The notes under the pieces: model-generated | Database searches by the model: none | What the model was told of the DNA's origin: nothing | Seen by the model: only the letters and a program-made list of their open reading frames with translations | Position numbers and translations under genes: made by a program | Assembly (NCBI GenBank): GCA_013138975.1 | Contig: WTBR01000182.1 | Coordinates: 1 to 48,714, forward strand | Direction of reading: 5' to 3' | Source of the DNA: Bacteroidales bacterium | GTDB taxonomy: Bacteria > Bacteroidota > Bacteroidia > Bacteroidales > UBA12077 | DNA: 48,714 nucleotides | Shown here: one piece after another, positions 35,127-43,693 of the stretch | How the letters are laid out: the number at the start of each line of letters is the position of its first letter | Position numbering within the stretch: the first letter of the stretch is position 1

Positions 35127-36410
35127 TTATTTTGTTTTATTATAATTATTGTAAACTAAAGCTATTACAAGCATTAGTACAAAAAAGATTAAAAGTTTTG
35201 ATGTCTCAGCTAATACAACTACTAAATCTCCACCACGTAATAAAATATCGTAAAATCCATTTAAACCCCATTGTAGAGGAGAAAACTGGCTTAATACTCT
35301 CATTAAAGGTGGCATAACATATACTGGAACCCAAATTCCGCCAAGAGCAGCAAAAATAATAATTGAGACAGCACCAAATGTAGCAGCTTGTTCATGTGTA
35401 GTAGCAATAGTTCCAACTGCTACTCCATAACCTGTTGCAGCTAAACCCGATGCTATTGCCATAACAGCTAATGCTATTTTATGAGGCCCAATTTCTAACA
35501 TTGGTAAGCCAATAAGAGGCATAATATAAACACCCACAAGAAGCATTAATATGAATTGTAAAAAAGCAACTCCAAGAAAAACAAATATTTTACTAAACAT
35601 GACTGTTACATATGAACCAGGCATTGTTTTTAATCTAAAAGCACTTCCTTCTTCACGTTCTTTTATTATGTTTCCTGCCATTGGTAAAACAATGAAAAAC
35701 ATTGCAAACATAGTCCATGCAGGTACATTATGTTGAACTGAGTTTGGTAATTTATAATCTCCGGTAGTCGATGCGTATATTTCTTGATATTTAATTGTCT
35801 CGAAACTTTCAAATTCAATTGGCTTTTGATTAGGCATTAGCTGAGTCAAGGCCAATGAAAAGTTCTTAAAAAACATTTCTATTTCGAGTTGGGATGTGAA
35901 TTCTTTTAAAGAACTCATTACCATATTTTTAAATGAAGGGCTTGTAACCGGATCAATAAAAATAGTAACATTAATAGAACTCTTTTTTGTTCTTTGTTTT
36001 ACTCCCGGAATATTGAAAGATTTAAACGATTTGTTAATTAAAGCATTAACATTCCCTCGTATTGCTTCAGTAGCTCTTTCAGGTATAATAATTCCAATTT
36101 TGTATTCCCCTTTTGCAACTAACTCTTCAGCTAATTCTTTGGTGATTTTTTCACCATCGATTTCTTCAACTATATTAAAAAATTTAGATGAATATAATCC
36201 TTCACTAATTGCTTCGCCCAAACTGTCTTTGTCGTTATTTACAAGAATCATTGAAATATCAACTTCTGTAACCGTTTTAAAAGTTGCATCTTGTATAATT
36301 GTCATTATTATTATAAGAACTAAAGGCATAACAAATAGTATTGCCAAACCCGCTCGGTCTCTTATAAGAACTAGAAATTCTTTATATATTGATGAAAATA
36401 ATCTGCGCAT
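35127..36410 (-). CDS. ABC-2 family transporter permease
   Basis: The 427-residue protein has one N-terminal membrane helix (LAILFVMPLVLIIIMTII), a periplasmic domain of about 200 residues, and five to six C-terminal helices with GGIWVPVYVMPPLMRVLSQFSPLQWGLNGFYDILLRGG, typical of ABC-2 exporters of the YhhJ/NatB kind. It pairs with the ATPase encoded 11 bases upstream in the operon. The cargo could be the aryl-polyene lipid or a precursor. Confidence 0.87.
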   Translation of the reverse strand: MRRLFSSIYKEFLVLIRDRAGLAILFVMPLVLIIIMTIIQDATFKTVTEVDISMILVNNDKDSLGEAISEGLYSSKFFNIVEEIDGEKITKELAEELVAKGEYKIGIIIPERATEAIRGNVNALINKSFKSFNIPGVKQRTKKSSINVTIFIDPVTSPSFKNMVMSSLKEFTSQLEIEMFFKNFSLALTQLMPNQKPIEFESFETIKYQEIYASTTGDYKLPNSVQHNVPAWTMFAMFFIVLPMAGNIIKEREEGSAFRLKTMPGSYVTVMFSKIFVFLGVAFLQFILMLLVGVYIMPLIGLPMLEIGPHKIALAVMAIASGLAATGYGVAVGTIATTHEQAATFGAVSIIIFAALGGIWVPVYVMPPLMRVLSQFSPLQWGLNGFYDILLRGGDLVVVLAETSKLLIFFVLMLVIALVYNNYNKTK

Positions 36411-36421
36411 ATTCTTATAAT

Positions 36422-37180
36422 TTATTCGTCGCGTAAAGCTCGACCTGTTATGTTTAAAAAGATACTTTCTAAATCGGTATATTCTTCTTTGCTGTTTATG
36501 AGGTCTTTTGGTTTACCTTCTGTAATTACTTTACCCATATCAATAATAGCTACCCTGGAACATAAATTTTCAGCTTCTTCCATATAATGTGAAGTGTATA
36601 TTATGCTTGTTCCATCTGAATTGAGATTTCGAAGATGCTCAAGAATCACATTTCTGGATTGTACATCAACACCAACCGTTGGCTCATCTAGATATATAAT
36701 CTTTGGTTTATGAAGAATACCTGCAATAATATTTATACGTCGTTTCATTCCTCCTGAGAAGGTCTTAATTCGTCGGTTAGCATTTTTCTCCAGACCAAAT
36801 AATTCAAGGCATTCGTCAATTCTATTTTTTAATTGCTTTCCTTTTAAACCATACATATGACCAAAGAAATTAAGATTTTCTCTAGCTGTAAGTGATGGAT
36901 AAAGAGCAATTTCCTGAGGAACAACACCAATTATATTTTTAATCTTTTCAGCAGAATTTTGGAATTCCATTCCATCGATAAATACATTTCCTGATGTGGG
37001 GCCAAATAATCCACATAAGATCGAAATTGTTGTGGTTTTACCAGCTCCGTTAGGTCCTAATAAACCATATATCTCACCTTTGTTTATATTAAGGCTAATA
37101 TTATCAATAGCAGGAATACTCGATCCTTTATAATATTTTGTTAGTTTTTTTAATTCAATTATATGCTGATTTTCGTGCAT
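36422..37180 (-). CDS. ABC transporter ATP-binding protein
   Basis: The 252-residue ATPase has Walker A GPNGAGKTT (42-50), signature FSGGMKRRI, Walker B IIYLDEPTVGVD and a switch His (TSHYMEE). It belongs to the CcmA/DRA class that energises ABC-2 permeases. Its last base pairs and the neighbouring gene's end share position 37180, so the BtrH-like gene and this gene are translationally coupled. Confidence 0.9.
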   Translation of the reverse strand: MHENQHIIELKKLTKYYKGSSIPAIDNISLNINKGEIYGLLGPNGAGKTTTISILCGLFGPTSGNVFIDGMEFQNSAEKIKNIIGVVPQEIALYPSLTARENLNFFGHMYGLKGKQLKNRIDECLELFGLEKNANRRIKTFSGGMKRRINIIAGILHKPKIIYLDEPTVGVDVQSRNVILEHLRNLNSDGTSIIYTSHYMEEAENLCSRVAIIDMGKVITEGKPKDLINSKEEYTDLESIFLNITGRALRDE

Positions 37181-38184
37181 TATTTTATTAGTTTTTTTAA
37201 ATCAGTGAAAAACTTTTCTTCATCATCTGCTATCTCAAGCATTAAATTAGCAATGGTATTATAACCATCAGGATCAGACGAACGACCTTTACATATTTGT
37301 GCAGCTTTTGATGAAACATTTCTCCATTTATCACCAATGTTTGTCATTTCTTTTGACATTTCATTGTATCTGTCGTCTTCCATAACTCCGGCTACTTCTT
37401 GCAAGAATGCTGCATATATAAATCTGAATCCAGCGCCTCCTGTTCCAATTTCCTCAAGCATTCGCACTAATTGTGCTAAGTATGCGGCCGCTCTTTTAGT
37501 ACCTAGTTTATTTGGCCAATTACGTAATCTTTTTGAAAGATATCTTATCCCTTTTACACCAAATAAAGGAACAGGAATTGTTAACATCCAGTCAGCTGTT
37601 TGTTTTATTCCTTTACGAATTGCTGATTTTAAATCAATTTCTTTTGGTATTTCAATTGGGTAATACATTTTACCATTCGGACTTAAAGGCCCTTTTGCAA
37701 ATCTTGCTTTTTTGAGTTCATCATAAGTAAGCGTAGTAGGATACTCCATCACAGGATCACTTATATGGTAAGTGTTATCCTCTTTACCAAAAACAGTTAA
37801 ATTGTGAGCGTTGAAATGAAATCGATAAGCAGGAGGGAAGTACGATAAATGAAAAACCCCGGATTGGATTCCTACAGGTAGTTTCTTTTCAAGAACCCTA
37901 TCTAATTCATCCATTGCTCTTTTAGGCTGTTTCCTAAAAGATTGTTTTTTCATTTTTATTCCCATTCGTTTTGCTGCTTTTGCAAAAATCATTCCCGGAA
38001 CAGGACGAAATGATGCTAGTGGTATTCCATTAAGTTTTACAAAAGGCATATATGCAAAGAAGTAACCACTGCCAATACCAAAAACCATGGCTTCGCTTAT
38101 ATTAAGTCCATGATATTTTAGTAAGCTGGAAATAACACCATTTTCACAATGGCCAGCAGGTATATGTTCGAAATCAAGTTTCAT
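37180..38184 (-). CDS. BtrH-like acyltransferase with Cys-His-Asp residues (copy 1)
   Basis: The 334-residue protein has the BtrH N-terminal/DUF4872 pattern: AGHCENG (C13), VFGIGSGYFFAY, then NAHNLTVFGKE (H127) and HISDP (D143). The paralog encoded at 46070-47083 keeps the Cys within one position and the His and Asp at exactly 127 and 143, which points to a papain-like triad. BtrH itself moves an acyl group from an ACP to an amine in butirosin synthesis. Here it could transfer a polyene or aryl group from an ACP to an acceptor. It follows the HTH-like gene after 2 bases. Confidence 0.82.
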   Translation of the reverse strand: MKLDFEHIPAGHCENGVISSLLKYHGLNISEAMVFGIGSGYFFAYMPFVKLNGIPLASFRPVPGMIFAKAAKRMGIKMKKQSFRKQPKRAMDELDRVLEKKLPVGIQSGVFHLSYFPPAYRFHFNAHNLTVFGKEDNTYHISDPVMEYPTTLTYDELKKARFAKGPLSPNGKMYYPIEIPKEIDLKSAIRKGIKQTADWMLTIPVPLFGVKGIRYLSKRLRNWPNKLGTKRAAAYLAQLVRMLEEIGTGGAGFRFIYAAFLQEVAGVMEDDRYNEMSKEMTNIGDKWRNVSSKAAQICKGRSSDPDGYNTIANLMLEIADDEEKFFTDLKKLIK

Positions 38185-38186
38185 TT

Positions 38187-38591
38187 TTAATTCTTAGGTT
38201 TATAATTTAAAAGATAATCAACACTAATATCAAAGATTTTCGCGTAATTTTCTAATTGTCCTTGTTTAAGTTTTTTAAACCCTTTGGGTTTTAAATGTTT
38301 TTTTACTTTCCATTTTGGCAATTCTACATAATTGGCTAATAAAGAAACATCCATTATGCTTTTCTCCATAAAATATAATAAAGGACTTGCTTTTTCTGAC
38401 TTAATTTTTTCGTTAGCAATATCAATATTTTCTTGAATATCATCCCAGGCTAGCTCATTAACTATATTCTTAGGTTCCCAACCTTTGCTTAATACCTTTT
38501 CATATTTCCCATCTTTATTAACAGCGTATTGAACTTCACGAGATATTCCTGCTGTTATTCCTTCATCTTGGGGTACTTTATCTTTTTCCAT
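38187..38591 (-). CDS. Small protein with HTH-like C-terminus (copy 1)
   Basis: From ATG 38589-38591 the protein has 134 residues. The frame is open to 38648, but those 19 codons are translated repeat sequence that includes a palindrome. The C-terminal part has SLLANYVELPKWKVKKHLKPKGF and LENYAKIFDISVDYL, matching a segment of the protein encoded at 45573-46073, and looks like a helix-turn-helix. Both copies lie directly before a BtrH-like gene. It may be a regulator or, since it is always coupled with the enzyme, a partner subunit. I know no established function. Confidence 0.7.
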   Translation of the reverse strand: MEKDKVPQDEGITAGISREVQYAVNKDGKYEKVLSKGWEPKNIVNELAWDDIQENIDIANEKIKSEKASPLLYFMEKSIMDVSLLANYVELPKWKVKKHLKPKGFKKLKQGQLENYAKIFDISVDYLLNYKPKN

Positions 38592-38622
38592 ATGAATTAA
38601 GTTTAAGGTTTCGAGTTTCGAG

Positions 38623-38642
38623 CCTGCCTGTCGGCAGACAGG
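38623..38642. repeat. Short GC-rich palindrome
   Basis: cctgcctgtcggcagacagg contains cctgtc/gacagg around ggca and, in another register, ctgcc/ggcag. GC-rich repeats like this are typical of Bacteroidota intergenic spacers. Here it lies 30 bases upstream of the chosen start of the small HTH-like gene. Confidence 0.75.
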
Positions 38643-38727
38643 TTTCAAATTAATGATTCAAGTTCCTATTTCGTTTTTTAAATTAAAAATATTAATACTT
38701 ATATCTCACTACTCACTACTAATTATC

Positions 38728-39165
38728 TTATTCATTTAAATATATTTTCATCGAGCAATCAGCAATTAACTGATCATCACAAGTAATTTTACCGTTAATC
38801 AAGGTTGTATTAAATACTATGTGTTCAACATTAACTTCGGTTATTATAGTATTCCCTATTTTCGGTAATTTATGTATAGTAAGTTTTTGAACTGCACCAA
38901 TATATCCGGTAGGAACATCTTTATTCTCATTTCGATATTCAAAACCAACTCCCACCGCAGCTGTTTGTGCAATATTTTCAATTAGCCCTGGTTCCTGTAA
39001 AAATCCTTCTTCACAAAAAATATTACTTTCAGAAATATCTAAACTACTTATTGTTTGTCCACCTTCGGCTTTATGCAATTTCTGAACCATAACCATAGGT
39101 TCTCGTTGTGGAATAAACGTCTGAATTGTTTTACCATCGGCAATTACATTGTCATATATTCCCAT
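38728..39165 (-). CDS. ApeP-like dehydratase (HotDog)
   Basis: The 145-residue protein has IPQREPMVMVQ (18-28) and EPGLIENIAQTAA (58-70), a pattern of FabZ-like HotDog proteins of the ApeP kind found in aryl-polyene clusters. It lacks the GHFP motif present in the other dehydratase at 27175-27549. ApeI and ApeP are reported to act as the dehydratase pair of this pathway. Its start overlaps the end of the radical-SAM gene by 22 bases. Confidence 0.8.
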   Translation of the reverse strand: MGIYDNVIADGKTIQTFIPQREPMVMVQKLHKAEGGQTISSLDISESNIFCEEGFLQEPGLIENIAQTAAVGVGFEYRNENKDVPTGYIGAVQKLTIHKLPKIGNTIITEVNVEHIVFNTTLINGKITCDDQLIADCSMKIYLNE

Positions 39166-40502
39166 AGTGGTCCTTTTTTATTTCTTTGCCTTAATTTATT
39201 TGTAATTGTAGTAGTATCCTCATCGGGGAATACCCATCGTTTGCGAGTTTTTAAAGCTCGTTCCTTTAAAGTATCGTAATTAACATCTTTCGAAAGATAA
39301 TATTTAGGTACTAAAAGATCATCATCCTTACTAATTACACCTTCTCGAATTGCATGCTCCTGTAGTTTAGTTCCCGGATAAATTCTCATTCCAACGAAAG
39401 TAAAAAAGACCGTATTATCTATTAACTTAGAATTTTCAAAAGTTTCATTAACAGTTTCGTCAGTTTCTCCATATCCACCGGTAATAAGGAAATGAGCGTA
39501 ATCAATGTCTAGTTTATTACATAATGCTGATTTTTCAAGAACATCTTTCACCGTGAAATTCTTTCCATAAGTTTTTAGACATTTTTCTGAGATCGCTTCA
39601 GTTCCAAATTCAACATGCTGTAAACCTGATTTTTTCAAGGTTTTTAAAAGGTTTTCATCTAAATTTTTAAAAGTGAAATATCCTCCCCAATGAATTTTTA
39701 TTCCACTGGATATAATTTTTTCAGCAAGTTCAAAATTGTATTCATTGCTAATGTTAAAAACAGAATCGGTAAAGAAAACATAATCAATACCTTTTTGATA
39801 ATAAAGTTTTTTTAAGGTATCAACAATTTTATCGGTATTCAAAGTACGAACCTTACTTCCTTCAATTAAAGGATAAGTACAGTATATGCATTTATATGGA
39901 CAGCCACGTTTTGTTTGGATATTCAACATTCCGCTTTTCTCCCAATAAAAATCAATTAAATCTTTATCGAAATCTAAATCCAGATCAGAAAAATAACTTT
40001 CATTTTTATTAAAAACACATTGTCCGTTTTTTTTATAAACTAATCTGCTTAAATCTGTGTAATCTTCATTACTATCAAGTTTGTTAATCAGTTTTAATAT
40101 GGTTTCTTCCCCTTCACCATAAACACCAAAATCCGGGTTTATTCGTTTAAACATTAGTTCGGGAAAAATTGAAAAACCAGCTCCTCCTACAATAATTTTA
40201 GCATCAGTTACAGTACGTAGATTATCAATTACATTTTTATAATGAGTAACAAATTCTTCACGGTTGTATGAGTTAACATCATCAACATTTCTAAATGATA
40301 CACCAATATATTTCGGATTATAATCTTTAGTTATGGTCTTTAATTCTTCAATGGAGTTAAAGTTTAGATCTACTATTTTACTCTCATAATTAGGCAATTT
40401 CTCCTGAAGATAAGTCGAAATATAAGAAAGCCCTATTGGGTAAACAGGGTATGGAACTTTATGTTGATTTGCAGATATGAATAATATTTTATTGTGTTTC
40501 AT
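39144..40502 (-). CDS. B12-binding-domain radical SAM protein (1)
   Basis: The N-terminal 140 residues form a Rossmann-like cobalamin-binding-type domain (ILFISANQHKVPYPVYPIGLSYIS), without the DxHxxG cobalt-ligand motif. The radical SAM core has the [4Fe-4S] motif C201-x3-C205-x2-C208 (RGCPYKCIYC). The protein has a short C-terminal extension. This class includes C-methylases and enzymes with unknown reactions. Its place between the ApeP-like gene and the acyltransferase gene ties it to the pathway; methylation of the polyene or aryl ring is possible. Confidence 0.85.
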   Translation of the reverse strand: MKHNKILFISANQHKVPYPVYPIGLSYISTYLQEKLPNYESKIVDLNFNSIEELKTITKDYNPKYIGVSFRNVDDVNSYNREEFVTHYKNVIDNLRTVTDAKIIVGGAGFSIFPELMFKRINPDFGVYGEGEETILKLINKLDSNEDYTDLSRLVYKKNGQCVFNKNESYFSDLDLDFDKDLIDFYWEKSGMLNIQTKRGCPYKCIYCTYPLIEGSKVRTLNTDKIVDTLKKLYYQKGIDYVFFTDSVFNISNEYNFELAEKIISSGIKIHWGGYFTFKNLDENLLKTLKKSGLQHVEFGTEAISEKCLKTYGKNFTVKDVLEKSALCNKLDIDYAHFLITGGYGETDETVNETFENSKLIDNTVFFTFVGMRIYPGTKLQEHAIREGVISKDDDLLVPKYYLSKDVNYDTLKERALKTRKRWVFPDEDTTTITNKLRQRNKKGPLWEYMTM

Positions 40503-40505
40503 TTG

Positions 40506-41402
40506 TTAATCTGTTTTCCAAAATTGGTAATAATTAAACCATTGTAAAGGATACATTCTTAAAATTCTTTCAAATTCTTTGGCATATTTCTCTACAAATC
40601 TTCTAAGTTCTTGATCCTGCTCCTCCGGATTTTTAAATCTCTTTACTTTTTCAGGAGGTGATGCAAAGAAATGATAGTGTGTTTTCGACTCTTTCATTGC
40701 AAATGCAAAAGTAACAGGAACTCCAAATCTTGCTGCCAAATAAAAAGGACCCGTTGGGAAAGATGCTTTTTGTCCCATAAAATCAACCTCAACAGTTTTA
40801 CCGTCTTCAATAAATCGATCACCGGCCATTGCAATTAGTTCTTTGTCAATTAATGCTTTACTAATAGGAACAATGTGTGAAAAATCACTCTGGATAGGAA
40901 TAATACTTACATCTTTATTTGTAATAACTTCGGTTAGGTAATTTTTTATTTTCTGATGCTCAGCATCAAGCATTAATATATTAATTTTGGTATTTAATCT
41001 TTCGAGTAATTGACCAGCAATCTCAAAATTTCCGATATGTGCATTAACAATTATGCCACCAGTTTTATTTTCAGACATTTCACGTAGGTAGTGTTCACCA
41101 TCAAAATTATATGTGAACTTACCTTTTAAGCCACCAAGAATAGCAAATTTGTCGAGTAAAACTTTACCAAAAACAAAATAGTTTGCATAGATACTCCAAA
41201 TTGCTTTAGTCTTAGAATATTTCAGTATTTTTCTAAAATAGTGAAATAAAATTTTTGAACTTGCACTTGAAAATAGAAAAAAGTAAAAAGAAACAAAAAT
41301 CAATATAAAATAAGCAAATGAGAGCCCTAAATATTTAAGTGTAAAAATAAATATTTTATAACCCAAAATGTTGCCGCGAGATTGACCTTTCCATGATGGC
41401 AT
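40506..41402 (-). CDS. LpxL/HtrB-like lysophospholipid acyltransferase
   Basis: The 298-residue protein has one N-terminal membrane segment (about 20-48) and the LpxL-type motif AHIGNFEIAG, then GDRFIEDG and FPTGPFYLAARFGVPV. It would transfer an acyl group from ACP or CoA to a lipid hydroxyl. In aryl-polyene lipids the polyene is esterified to a lipid or glycan anchor, and clusters generally carry such an enzyme. The gene ends 4 bases before the radical SAM gene starts. Confidence 0.83.
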   Translation of the reverse strand: MPSWKGQSRGNILGYKIFIFTLKYLGLSFAYFILIFVSFYFFLFSSASSKILFHYFRKILKYSKTKAIWSIYANYFVFGKVLLDKFAILGGLKGKFTYNFDGEHYLREMSENKTGGIIVNAHIGNFEIAGQLLERLNTKINILMLDAEHQKIKNYLTEVITNKDVSIIPIQSDFSHIVPISKALIDKELIAMAGDRFIEDGKTVEVDFMGQKASFPTGPFYLAARFGVPVTFAFAMKESKTHYHFFASPPEKVKRFKNPEEQDQELRRFVEKYAKEFERILRMYPLQWFNYYQFWKTD

Positions 41403-41434
41403 TTATATACCTCCGAAAATTTTCTAAATGTTGG

Positions 41435-41683
41435 TTAATTGGCTTGTGCGTGTTTTATGATATAATCATAAAAATCCTGAAGTGTTTTTATGCCTGCAAA
41501 ATCTTCACCTTGTACTTTAAATCCAAAGTTTTTTTCTATTATAACCACAAGGTCAACATAGTCAAGGCTATCAATTTCTAATGTATCTTTTAAGCTAGCT
41601 TCTGGAACTAGTTGACTTTCTTCAATTTCAAATTCATCGATTAAAAAATCATTTACTTTAATAACAATTTCCTTATTCTCCAT
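41435..41683 (-). CDS. Acyl carrier protein (2)
   Basis: The 82-residue acidic protein has the site EIDSLDYVDLVV, with S39 as the phosphopantetheine attachment. It sits just after the KS gene and before the acyltransferase gene. Its DSLD differs from the DSID of the other two ACPs, suggesting a distinct partner set. Confidence 0.9.
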   Translation of the reverse strand: MENKEIVIKVNDFLIDEFEIEESQLVPEASLKDTLEIDSLDYVDLVVIIEKNFGFKVQGEDFAGIKTLQDFYDYIIKHAQAN

Positions 41684-41710
41684 ATTTTATTCTATCTCGT
41701 GATTATTAAA

Positions 41711-42934
41711 TTATTGTGTTTTTTTAACAATTAAACTTGAATTTGTGCCTCCAAATCCAAATGAGTTTGACAAAAATAAATCAATATTATGGTTTTTAAT
41801 AGTTTCAGTTGCAATATTTAATTTTGCTGAATATTCATCAGGGTTTTCGAAATTAATATTGGGGGCAACATATGAATTTTGCATCATTAAAACTGAATAT
41901 ATAATTTCGCTTGCTCCACCCATCCACATTTCGTGTCCGGTCATCGATTTAGTTGAACTAACATAAGGTGTCTTTTTTCCAAAAACCTTACTGATTGCTT
42001 GCGCTTCGTTTAAATCACCTACTGGTGTAGCTGTTGCATGAGCATTAATATAATCTATTTGTGCTGCTTTAACTTTAGCATCTTTTAATGCTGCTTCAAG
42101 TGATTTAGCTGGGCCTTCAACATTAGGAACCGAAATATGATCTCCATTTGATGAAAATCCATAACCAATAACTTCGGCAATAATATGTGCACCTCTTTTC
42201 TTAGCTGATTCGTAACTTTCTAATATTACTGTAGCTGCTCCTCCGCTGGGTACTAATCCATCTCTATCTCGATCAAATGGTCTGCTAGCCTTTGTAGGTT
42301 GATCTTCACGAATAGAAAATGCTCCTAAACCATCAAAACTACCCATTGATTGATAGTTGATTTCTTGTCCACCACCGCAAATTATAGCGTTTTGTAAGCC
42401 ACTCTTAATTAAATGATAACCCAATCCAATAGAATGTGATCCACTTGCACATGCAGCACTTACTGTAAGATTAATACCTTTTAATTTGAAAATAGTTGAT
42501 AAATTCATGGTAATGGTTGAATTCATCGATTGAAAAATTGCTCCTGAACCTAAAAGGGCAGTATCCTTTTTTTCTTTTAAAACATCATATGAATTAACAA
42601 TTGATTTGGCTGAGCTGTCATTTCCATATAAAATTCCAACATCGTTTTTCTCTAAAAAGTCTTCATCAATGTTTGCTTGTGCTAAAGCTTCAACTGTAGC
42701 AATGTAAGCATATTCGCCTTGTTCAGCCATTCCTACACGCTGTCGACGTTTTAATTTTCCTTTTAATTCCGGGTGTTCAATAATACCAGTAAGACCCGAA
42801 CGAAAGCCCATATCTTTTCTTAATTGTTCAAATCCAATTCCGGATGCACCAACGTAAAGTGATTTATTTACTTCCTCAATATTTTTACCGATAGTAGAAT
42901 AAATTCCCATTCCGGTTATTACTACTCTATTCAT
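41711..42934 (-). CDS. Beta-ketoacyl-ACP synthase (3), FabF/ApeR-like
   Basis: The 407-residue protein has C162 (SAACASGSHS), H299 in NAHATATP (the family usually has HGTGT), K329 and H334 in STKSMTGHE. The triad is complete. Next to it lie an ACP gene and a FabG-like gene, resembling the ApeQ-ApeR end of proteobacterial clusters. It may carry out the first condensation on the coumaroyl starter. Confidence 0.87.
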   Translation of the reverse strand: MNRVVITGMGIYSTIGKNIEEVNKSLYVGASGIGFEQLRKDMGFRSGLTGIIEHPELKGKLKRRQRVGMAEQGEYAYIATVEALAQANIDEDFLEKNDVGILYGNDSSAKSIVNSYDVLKEKKDTALLGSGAIFQSMNSTITMNLSTIFKLKGINLTVSAACASGSHSIGLGYHLIKSGLQNAIICGGGQEINYQSMGSFDGLGAFSIREDQPTKASRPFDRDRDGLVPSGGAATVILESYESAKKRGAHIIAEVIGYGFSSNGDHISVPNVEGPAKSLEAALKDAKVKAAQIDYINAHATATPVGDLNEAQAISKVFGKKTPYVSSTKSMTGHEMWMGGASEIIYSVLMMQNSYVAPNINFENPDEYSAKLNIATETIKNHNIDLFLSNSFGFGGTNSSLIVKKTQ

Positions 42935-42959
42935 AAGATATATTGCCGTATTTTATTTA

Positions 42960-43688
42960 TTATGTATAAAGTCCACCATTAACAGAAATTACTTCACCAG
43001 TTATGTATGATGCTTTTGGTGATGCTAAAAAAGAAACTACACTAGCAACTTCTTCAGCATTTCCAAATCTGTTCATTGGTATCATTCGTTTATACTCTTT
43101 TTCTTCAAGCTCTTTAGTCATATCCGTTTTAATAAAACCAGGAGCAACACAGTTAACTGTTATATTCTTTTTTCCAACTTCTTGTGCTAATGCTTTACTT
43201 GCTGCAATTACACCGCCTTTGGCTGCGGAATAATTTGTTTGTCCGGGTAATCCTTTAATACCAGATAACGAAACAACATTAACAATTCTACCGTATCTGT
43301 TAATAATCATATCTTGCATCAAAAATTTTGTAATATAATAAAAACTATCCAGATTTGTATTTAAAACATCTTTCCAATCTTCATCTTTCATCCACACAAT
43401 TAAAGCATCTTTTCTTATTCCGGCATTATTAATTAAAACCTCAATTACTGTATCTGGATTTTTCTCTTTCCAATTACCCAATGAAGTTCTAATTTCTTCA
43501 GGGTTTGATACATCAAATTGAATTAACTCGCCTGAACCTCCATTACTTTTTATTTGATCTAAAGTATTTTCGGCTTCTTCAGTGTTGCTTCTATAATTAA
43601 TTAAAACATAATATCCTTGTTCCGCAATTTGTAAACAAATTGCTTTGCCTATTCCTCTTGAGCCACCTGTAACTAATGCAAATTTCAT
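42960..43688 (-). CDS. 3-oxoacyl-ACP reductase (FabG/ApeQ-like)
   Basis: The 242-residue short-chain dehydrogenase has the NADP-binding TGGSRGIG (7-14), NNAG (87-90) and the catalytic S140, Y153 and K157 (YSAAKGG). The C-terminal VNGGLYT is typical of FabG. It would reduce each beta-keto intermediate to the 3-hydroxy form before dehydration. It lies 5 bases after the TAL gene. Confidence 0.9.
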   Translation of the reverse strand: MKFALVTGGSRGIGKAICLQIAEQGYYVLINYRSNTEEAENTLDQIKSNGGSGELIQFDVSNPEEIRTSLGNWKEKNPDTVIEVLINNAGIRKDALIVWMKDEDWKDVLNTNLDSFYYITKFLMQDMIINRYGRIVNVVSLSGIKGLPGQTNYSAAKGGVIAASKALAQEVGKKNITVNCVAPGFIKTDMTKELEEKEYKRMIPMNRFGNAEEVASVVSFLASPKASYITGEVISVNGGLYT

Positions 43689-43693
43689 TATAA

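Noticed and set aside
35896..36420. Plus-strand open frame of 174 codons over the ABC permease gene
   Set aside because: It is antisense to a well-supported ABC-2 permease and has no recognisable domain.
38592..38648. Longer N-terminus of the small HTH-like protein
   Set aside because: The extra codons are translated from a GC-rich palindromic repeat and its flanks.
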